The notes below the pieces were generated by a model that was not told the origin of the DNA, searched no databases, and saw nothing but the letters and a program-made list of their open reading frames with translations. Position numbers and translations under genes: made by a program. This document shows positions 32,508 through 37,848 of a stretch of DNA of 37,848 nucleotides, in pieces; within the stretch, counting starts at the first letter, position 1, and every line of letters begins with the position of its first letter. The stretch is from NCBI GenBank assembly GCA_947452325.1, contig CANGCZ010000002.1, positions 1 to 37,848 of the forward strand, read 5' to 3'. The DNA is from Comamonadaceae bacterium. Lineage in GTDB: Bacteria; Pseudomonadota; Gammaproteobacteria; Burkholderiales; Burkholderiaceae_C.

Positions 32508-32915
32508 GGTGTGCTCCTGTTTGTGCTCAGTGATTGTGGTGAAGTGATTGGCGTATCGGCCGGTGATTGATCGCCTGTGAAGGCAAAGCATAGCCGTGAC
32601 TGTAATGCCTTTGACAACTGACTTTGCAATTGTTCTTTTTGAGATGCCTGTTCATTGCGTGTCGCAAGTTGAGAATCATTGATGCACGGTCTTGAGTCGC
32701 ATACAGCTTGAAAAGCACTGTCGATGGGCGTATCCCAGCGTGGCAATCAAGGTCTGTCACTTTATGGTGAGCGCAAGCGCAAGCCTTTAGGCGAAGCACG
32801 CCATGCTGGTGCCTTGTGCACGAAAAAACCTTGAATGTGCGCCATTGCAATGCCTTCACATTGACATCTAACTGGTACGGCCATGGGCAGCCCGCAAAGC
32901 AGCAGGGGAATTACG
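32508..32915. other. Non-coding interval between divergent operons
   Basis: About 410 bases without a convincing gene. Short open frames on either strand here lack start signals and recognisable content. The minus strand should carry the promoter for the CMD-dehydrogenase operon. A TTGTCA/TATCAT-like pair is not clear, so no promoter is called. No tRNA, hairpin terminator or repeat array was seen. Confidence 0.5.
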
Positions 32916-32945
32916 TAGACAACGCCAAGATATTGCACCTAGAAT
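32916..32945 (+). promoter_or_regulatory. Predicted sigma-70 promoter for the SPFH gene
   Basis: TAGACA (32916-32921) and TAGAAT (32940-32945) are separated by 18 bases; each differs from consensus at one position. The start of transcription would be near 32952, about 30 bases before the ATG at 32982, which has GAGGG upstream. It probably drives the SPFH gene and possibly the ABC-transporter genes that follow. Confidence 0.45.
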
Positions 32946-32981
32946 GATTTTGTAAGTTTGTTGTCAAATGAGGGAATCGTC

Positions 32982-34598
32982 ATGATTGTGCTGGCCTGGT
33001 TGTTCGGTGTGGTGGTTCTGGTGGTCGTTATTGCGGCCTTGGTGACTTTCCTTAATCATTTCTATCGAAAATCCAGTCGGGATGTGGCTATTATTCGTAC
33101 AGGTTTCGGTGGGCAAAAAACCCTGATATCCGGCGGCTGTCTTTCACTACCGTTTCTGCACAAGATTGATGAAATCAATCTGCGAACCATAAGGGTTGAA
33201 GTCAGACGCATTGCTGAAAAATCCCTCATCACTGAAGACCGCATGCGGGTGGATGCAGAGCTTGAGTTTTATGTGCGGGTTCAGCCCACTATTGAAGGCG
33301 TTGCCACCGCTGCTCAGTCGCTGGGCTCCAAAGCATTCAATCCCGAGGGAATGCGCAACCTGCTCGAAGGCCGTTTCATCGATGCTGTCCAGGCCGTCGC
33401 TGCCAGTCGCACCATGGACCAAATCCATGAAAAGCGTTCGCAATTTGTCTCTGATATTTCGGCTTTGCTCAAAGGCAATCTGGCTGAAAACGGTGTGGTG
33501 CTCGACTCTGTGTCATTGACCCGCTTAGATCAAACCTCATTCTCGGCGCTTGACGAAAACAACGCATTCAACTCTGTCGGTATGCGTCGTTTGGCTGAAA
33601 TCATCGCGGTCAACCGCAAAAAACGGGTGCAAATCGAATCCGAGGCTGATATCTCTGTGCGTCAAACCCAATTGGACGCCACCAAGCAACGCTTGCTGTT
33701 AAACCAACAAGAAGAAGAAGCCCAGATCAGCCAGCGCTTGGAATTAGAAAAAATCAAAGCGCAAAGCGATGCAGAAACTGCTCGCTCACGCGAAGAGTCG
33801 CAGGCAGCCTCTGAGGCCGCACGCATCACCCGCGAGCAAGAAACCCGCATGCGCGAAATTGAAAAACAGCGCGAACTTCGCAAGTCTGAAATCGAAGCGC
33901 AATTGAATTCTGAGGTGAGAAAGTTGGAAAGCTCTATCACCTTGTCTGCCAAACAAGCGGAAGAAGCCCATGCACAAGCTGCTGCAGAGTTGGCTCGCAC
34001 GGAAGTGATCTTGGCGCAGGAAAAAGTACAAACCGACCGCGAGCGAGCCGTGGCGGATCGCTCATTAGAAATGGCGGTCAAGCGAGTCAAAGAAGCAGGT
34101 GAAGTCGCAGAGGCCAATGCCGCTACCGAGGTCACCGTGTTACTTAAACGCGCCAAGGCCGAGGCTGAAGCCACACACACCCGTGCGGCGGCAGAAAAAG
34201 CCCGCATGCTGGCTGAGTCCGAAGGCTCACGCGCATTGATTGACGCTGAAAACGCACTCAGCACACCTGTTTTGCACATGAAGCTCGAGCAATACCGACT
34301 TGACCGCTTGCCTGAAATCATGTCCCACATGATGAAGCCTATCGAGAAAATCGACAGTATTCGCATCAACCATGTCAGCGGTTTTGGCGCCACCAACGGA
34401 GCGGGTGCTGCAGGCGCTGCAAACGGTGCTTCCGATGGCGGTGCTGGCAAGCCACCGGTTACCCAGGTCATGGACAGCATTTTGGGCATGGCTTTGCAAT
34501 TACCGGCGCTCAAAAGCATTGGCGACCAAATCGGTGTTGACCTCTCAGGCTCTATAGGTGCTGCCAGCGGTAAACCCGCTTCCGGCTCAGACAAGTAA
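32982..34598 (+). CDS. Flotillin-like SPFH/band 7 membrane scaffold protein
   Basis: A 538-residue protein of the flotillin/YqiK type. A single N-terminal transmembrane helix (about 1-25) is followed by the SPFH domain (about 30-210: RDVAIIRTGFGGQKTLISGGCLSLPFLHKIDEINLRTIRVEV..., later VSLTRLDQTSF). A long Glu/Ala/Arg-rich coiled coil (about 215-425) and a Gly/Ala-rich tail (GFGATNGAGAAGAANGASDGGAG) end the protein. Flotillins assemble membrane microdomains and scaffold other complexes. ATG at 32982 is preferred over the TTG 8 codons earlier because of the GAGGG just upstream. The next gene is 74 bases downstream; a shared transcript is possible, but no terminator or promoter is clear between them. 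Confidence 0.88.
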   Translation: MIVLAWLFGVVVLVVVIAALVTFLNHFYRKSSRDVAIIRTGFGGQKTLISGGCLSLPFLHKIDEINLRTIRVEVRRIAEKSLITEDRMRVDAELEFYVRVQPTIEGVATAAQSLGSKAFNPEGMRNLLEGRFIDAVQAVAASRTMDQIHEKRSQFVSDISALLKGNLAENGVVLDSVSLTRLDQTSFSALDENNAFNSVGMRRLAEIIAVNRKKRVQIESEADISVRQTQLDATKQRLLLNQQEEEAQISQRLELEKIKAQSDAETARSREESQAASEAARITREQETRMREIEKQRELRKSEIEAQLNSEVRKLESSITLSAKQAEEAHAQAAAELARTEVILAQEKVQTDRERAVADRSLEMAVKRVKEAGEVAEANAATEVTVLLKRAKAEAEATHTRAAAEKARMLAESEGSRALIDAENALSTPVLHMKLEQYRLDRLPEIMSHMMKPIEKIDSIRINHVSGFGATNGAGAAGAANGASDGGAGKPPVTQVMDSILGMALQLPALKSIGDQIGVDLSGSIGAASGKPASGSDK

Positions 34599-34672
34599 AT
34601 TTTGTACGTCTCTTTTCTTGTTTTCGTTTCCCCAACCCACGAGCATTTCGCTCAATTTTCAGGAGTAACACC

Positions 34673-35908
34673 ATGAGCTTTTCACGCCGCCAATTTTTGG
34701 CAGGAACTGGATCAGCGGGACTGACCGCACTGGGCGCCACCATCCCTTTTGAGTTGGTGCTGGCCGAGGGAGCCCCGATCAAACTGGGTTCTATTCTGGA
34801 CAATTCAGGCAACTTAGACGCCTACGGCAAGCCCATGGTGATGGCCACCACGTTGGCTGCTGAAGAGATCAACGCTGCCGGCGGTTTGCTGGGTCGCAAA
34901 ATCCAAGTCGTGCAATATGACTCACAGTCCGACATTGCGCTCTATACCAAATACGCACAGCAATTGACCCGCGACGACAAGGTCGATGTGACCCATGGCG
35001 GCATCACCTCTGCTTCACGCGAAGCCATTCGCCAAACCTTTAACCGCGCCAATTCACTCTATTTCTACAACGTGTTGTACGAAGGCGGCGTGTGTGACCG
35101 CAACATTGTTTGTACCGGCACCACACCTGCGCAAGCGGTTGAGCCGATTGTGGAAGTCGCATTGAAGCAATGGGGCAACACCGCCTATGTGCTGGCCGCT
35201 GACTACAACTATGGACAAATCACTGCCAAGTGGTTGACCCACTACATCACCAAAGGCGGCGGCAAAGTGCTGCAAACCAACTTCTTCCCGCTCGATGTGT
35301 CTGACTTCGGTTCGACCATCGCCAAGATCCAGCAAGAGAAGCCCAAGTTTGTGGTTGCCGCCTTGGTCGGTGGTGCTCACATGTCCTTCTTCCGCCAATG
35401 GGCGGCGTCAGGCATGAACAAAAAGATCCCGTTGTGCTCCACCACTTTCGGTGTCGGCAACGAACACCTGGCTTTGTCAGCCGCTGAAGGCGATGGCATT
35501 TTGATCGCCGGTAACTACAGCCAGGAAAACAACAACCCGTCCAACAAAGACTTTTTGGCCAAATGGGCCAAGCGTTTCGGCGACACCAAGCTGGTTCACG
35601 AAATTGCAGTGTCTCAGTACCAGGGCATCATGCTGTGGGCGGCTTGCGTCAAGAAAGCCGGCTCACTGGACCGCGAAAAAATGTTGGCTGCCATCGAATC
35701 AGGCGTCAGCATCCAAGGCCCAGGCGGCACAGTCACTCTGGACCCGAAAACACACCATGCCATTTTGGACATCAACGTGATGGAAGTGAAAAACCAGAAA
35801 CTCACCATCAAGCAACAGTTCAAGGCGCGTCCTCCTTCAGACACGCTGCAATTCTGTGACTTGCAAAAAAATCCGAAAGACAACAAACAGTACGAAGTGA
35901 AGATTTAA
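34673..35908 (+). CDS. ABC transporter substrate-binding protein, urea/amide/branched-chain type
   Basis: A 411-residue periplasmic binding protein with a Tat-like signal (SRRQFLAGTGSAG, residues 4-16; cleavage near VLAEG). The two-lobed periplasmic-binding fold shows LGSILDNSGNLDAYGKPMVMA, AAEEINAAGGLLGRKIQVVQYDSQSD, LYFYNVLYEGGVCD and YVLAADYNYGQITAKW. These resemble the UrtA (urea) and AmiC (short amide) relatives more than LivJ. The substrate cannot be decided from sequence alone. AGGAG precedes the ATG. Upstream of a two-permease set on the same strand, with a strong hairpin in between. Confidence 0.88.
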   Translation: MSFSRRQFLAGTGSAGLTALGATIPFELVLAEGAPIKLGSILDNSGNLDAYGKPMVMATTLAAEEINAAGGLLGRKIQVVQYDSQSDIALYTKYAQQLTRDDKVDVTHGGITSASREAIRQTFNRANSLYFYNVLYEGGVCDRNIVCTGTTPAQAVEPIVEVALKQWGNTAYVLAADYNYGQITAKWLTHYITKGGGKVLQTNFFPLDVSDFGSTIAKIQQEKPKFVVAALVGGAHMSFFRQWAASGMNKKIPLCSTTFGVGNEHLALSAAEGDGILIAGNYSQENNNPSNKDFLAKWAKRFGDTKLVHEIAVSQYQGIMLWAACVKKAGSLDREKMLAAIESGVSIQGPGGTVTLDPKTHHAILDINVMEVKNQKLTIKQQFKARPPSDTLQFCDLQKNPKDNKQYEVKI

Positions 35909-35921
35909 ACCTTGTCGGATC

Positions 35922-35949
35922 GCGTCCTGGTTCATGTGAGCCGGGACGC
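35922..35949 (+). other. 12-bp stem-loop between binding-protein and permease genes
   Basis: The arms GCGTCCTGGTTC and GAGCCGGGACGC pair along 12 bp (two G-U wobbles as RNA) around a 4-base loop ATGT. It starts 14 bases after the binding-protein stop and ends 20 bases before the permease ATG. There is no U-run after it, so it is not a standard intrinsic terminator. It is more likely an intercistronic stabilising or attenuating hairpin that keeps the binding-protein mRNA more abundant than the permease mRNA, as seen in other ABC operons. Confidence 0.65.
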
Positions 35950-35969
35950 TCAAGTTTCAGAGAGTGAAC

Positions 35970-36836
35970 ATGGATTACGCGGCGGTTGTACTTCTAGAAA
36001 TCATTTACATGATTGCCTTTTTGGTGCTGACCAGCGCCGGACTGGCGGTGGTTTTCGGCATGATGCGTGTCATCAACCTCGCGCACGGTGAATTCGTCAT
36101 GATCGGCGGGTACACCACCATCGCCTGCGCCAAGGCAGGTATCAATATTTACTTCGCCATGCTCATCGTGGCCCCTTTTGTTGTCGGGGTGTTGGGTCTG
36201 GTGGTAGAGCGACTGGTGGTTCGCCAGTTGTATGGCCGCATGATAGACACCATGCTCGCCACTTGGGGCTTGTCATTGCTGATGGTAGGCATCGTGACTT
36301 TCATTTTCGGCAACACTGCAGTGAGTGTGCCAGCCCCTATTCCTGGTTACGAACTGGGTGAATTTCAAATGGGTGGCTATAACTTGTTCATCATCGGTAT
36401 AGCCACTTTGCTGATTTTGTGCATGTGGTTGGTGATGCGTTTTACACGCCTAGGTCTGGTGGCGCGAGGTGCCATGCAAAGCGCTGATGTGGCTTCTTCT
36501 TTGGGCTATGACCCCAAGCGTGTGTACATGTGGACTTTCACTGTCGGCGCGGCTTTGTCGGGTCTGGCCGGTGGTGTGTTGGCGCCGTTGACAGGCTTGT
36601 TGCCCTCATCAGGCGGTGCTTATATTGCCAAGGCATTCATCACCGTCATCACCGGGGGAGCTGCGGTCATCACCGGCACCTTGTCCAGCTCTATTATTTT
36701 CGGCACCATCAACCAAGTCGTTTCGTTCGGTTCAACCCCTGTGATCGGAGAGATTGCCATGCTGGCTTTTGCCGTGGTGTTGTTGCGCCTGATGCCGCAA
36801 GGCATCACGGGCCGCTTTTTCCGTAACGCGCCATGA
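35970..36836 (+). CDS. ABC transporter permease, LivH/UrtB family
   Basis: A 288-residue inner-membrane permease with about eight helices. Family marks: AGLAVVFGMMRVINLAHGEFVMIGGY, MIDTMLATWGLSLL, and the EAA-like cytoplasmic loop ARGAMQSADVASSLGYDPKRVYMWTF. It should form the channel with the LivM/UrtC-type partner encoded next. ATG at 35970 is used; a GTG two codons earlier is possible. Its stop overlaps the next start (ATGA). It has no long N-terminal extension such as some UrtB proteins carry. Confidence 0.92.
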   Translation: MDYAAVVLLEIIYMIAFLVLTSAGLAVVFGMMRVINLAHGEFVMIGGYTTIACAKAGINIYFAMLIVAPFVVGVLGLVVERLVVRQLYGRMIDTMLATWGLSLLMVGIVTFIFGNTAVSVPAPIPGYELGEFQMGGYNLFIIGIATLLILCMWLVMRFTRLGLVARGAMQSADVASSLGYDPKRVYMWTFTVGAALSGLAGGVLAPLTGLLPSSGGAYIAKAFITVITGGAAVITGTLSSSIIFGTINQVVSFGSTPVIGEIAMLAFAVVLLRLMPQGITGRFFRNAP

Positions 36837-37848
36837 TCGGAGACTCCGCCAATTTCTCCAGCGCAGGGCGTACCCATTGGGGTTGGATCATTGCCATCAC
36901 GATCCTGCTGCTGCTGTTGCCTGCGGTGTTTGACACCAACACACCCACACTTTTAGGTATCTGGGCATTGTTTGCTTTGTCATTGGGATTGATGTGGGGC
37001 TATGCAGGCATTCTCAGTTTCGGCCACGCCGCGTACTTCGGATTGGGTGCATATACCTACGCCATCACTTCGATGAACCTGGGTGAAAGCACGGCAGCAT
37101 GGATGCTGGCTATTTTGCTGCCTGCTTTTGTTGCTGCACTCATTGGTGCCATGATGTTTTACGGTCGCATCAGCGATGTCTATATGGGCGTCATCACGTT
37201 GGTGTTTTCGCTGATCATGGCCAAATTCATGGGCGCGACCGCTGGCGACGCTTACAGCATTGGCAACGCACGGCTCGGTGGCTTTAACGGCATTCCTGCG
37301 TTTCCTATTCTGAATGTGCCCGGCGATCCATCAACGCCGATTTTCGGAGTTCCGCTGTATTACCTGGTGTTGTGCTGTTTGGTTTTTTGTTATCTGATTT
37401 CACGCTGGGTGCTGTCCAGTGCTTTTGGTCGCATTTTGTTGGGCATACGTGAAAACGAATCGCGCATTGAACTGCTGGGCTACAACGCCCCCGCTTACAA
37501 AACCGCTATTTTTTCACTGTCTGCCGCCATGGCGGGCATGGCTGGTTGCTTGTTTGCGAGTTGGGCTGAGATCGTCACACCGGCTTTGTTCGGATTGGGT
37601 CAATCGGTCGAGGTCATCATTTGGGTGATCGCAGGCGGCTTAGGCACCTTGATGGGGCCGGTCATTGGTGCGGTGTTGCTAGGCACTATGAAGCTATTGC
37701 TCGGCGGCCAAACCTTTATCGATAACTCGTTGGTCATCGGTGCCATTCTGGTGTTGGTGGTGTTGTTGTTGCCACGCGGTCTGTTGCCCACCCTCATGGG
37801 ATGGCGCAAACAACAAGGGCAACGCAGTGTCAGCCGTGCGCGCAACAA
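36833..37848 (+). CDS. ABC transporter permease, LivM/UrtC family, 3' end outside window
   Basis: The first 338 codons are present and no stop is reached. It opens with a polar segment then helices: LLGIWALFALSLGLMWGYAGILSFGHAAYFGLGAYTYAITSM is the LivM/UrtC hallmark (GYAGILSFGHAAYFG). The cytoplasmic loop GRILLGIRENESRIELLGYNAPAYKTAIF is the ATPase-contacting EAA-type loop. Later comes GLGTLMGPVIGAVLLGTMKLLL. The ATG overlaps the previous stop by 4 bases. The ATP-binding subunits (LivG/LivF or UrtD/UrtE) probably follow beyond the window edge. Confidence 0.92.
   Translation, partial: MIGDSANFSSAGRTHWGWIIAITILLLLLPAVFDTNTPTLLGIWALFALSLGLMWGYAGILSFGHAAYFGLGAYTYAITSMNLGESTAAWMLAILLPAFVAALIGAMMFYGRISDVYMGVITLVFSLIMAKFMGATAGDAYSIGNARLGGFNGIPAFPILNVPGDPSTPIFGVPLYYLVLCCLVFCYLISRWVLSSAFGRILLGIRENESRIELLGYNAPAYKTAIFSLSAAMAGMAGCLFASWAEIVTPALFGLGQSVEVIIWVIAGGLGTLMGPVIGAVLLGTMKLLLGGQTFIDNSLVIGAILVLVVLLLPRGLLPTLMGWRKQQGQRSVSRARN

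Noticed and set aside
32527..32859. Small minus-strand open frames in the gap before the SPFH gene
   Set aside because: No start signal, no homology-like features and overlap among alternative frames; treated as non-coding.

Overview
The window looks like a chromosomal segment of a beta-proteobacterium, most likely order Burkholderiales (Comamonadaceae-like). The reasons are moderate-to-high GC, tightly packed operons with ATGA/TGATG/TTGA overlaps, and the character of the paa, sox, IorAB, TerC and UrtA/LivHM genes. This is a judgement from protein character, not a database match. No rRNA, tRNA, CRISPR array, transposase or phage gene was seen. The lipoprotein gene at the left edge and the permease gene at the right edge run off the window.

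Layout. (1) 1-2444, minus: a four-gene operon built on a MotA/TolQ/ExbB-type proton channel and an ExbD/TolR/MotB-like partner. The partner carries a periplasmic domain resembling DUF2135. A membrane-anchored protein and a lipoprotein follow. (2) 2636-4467, plus: cytochrome b561 coupled to a GT4 glycosyltransferase with a TTG start. (3) 4454-6790, minus: a cysteine-dioxygenase-like cupin fused to four rhodanese domains, divergent from aroE (6878-7726). (4) 7730-14706, minus: an apparent nine-gene operon. In transcription order it encodes a secreted protein, a PF10118 diiron-type protein, an HSL-family esterase, a two-subunit Tat-exported molybdenum hydroxylase (IorAB type), then SoxX, SoxY, SoxZ and SoxA. 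SoxB and SoxCD are absent and the SoxY tail is non-canonical. (5) 14852-17730: a pentapeptide-repeat protein, TerC and two overlapping PAP2 phosphatases. (6) 17808-19608: a small SET-domain protein facing a two-gene operon (YkgJ-type Cys-rich protein plus a GNAT/Bpt-like acyltransferase). (7) 19828-24178, minus: an RND efflux permease and adaptor. (8) 24252-29095: PaaX divergent from paaABCDE (phenylacetyl-CoA epoxidase), with a 10-bp perfect inverted repeat inside the likely promoter. (9) 29190-32507: a secreted HELVH protein, a GDT1/UPF0016 Mn transporter, a DUF1232 protein, a beta-hydroxyacid dehydrogenase and a carboxymuconolactone-decarboxylase-family protein. (10) 32982-37848, plus: a flotillin-like SPFH protein, then the start of a urea/amide/branched-chain ABC transporter (binding protein and two permeases), with a strong 12-bp hairpin after the binding-protein gene.

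How the parts fit. Aromatic and organic-acid catabolism (paa, the CMD-family protein, the dehydrogenase, the esterase) sits beside sulfur chemistry (CDO-rhodanese fusion, SoxXYZA). The nine-gene Sox-molybdoenzyme-esterase operon is the best candidate for an undescribed pathway. The four-gene proton-channel operon is the second.
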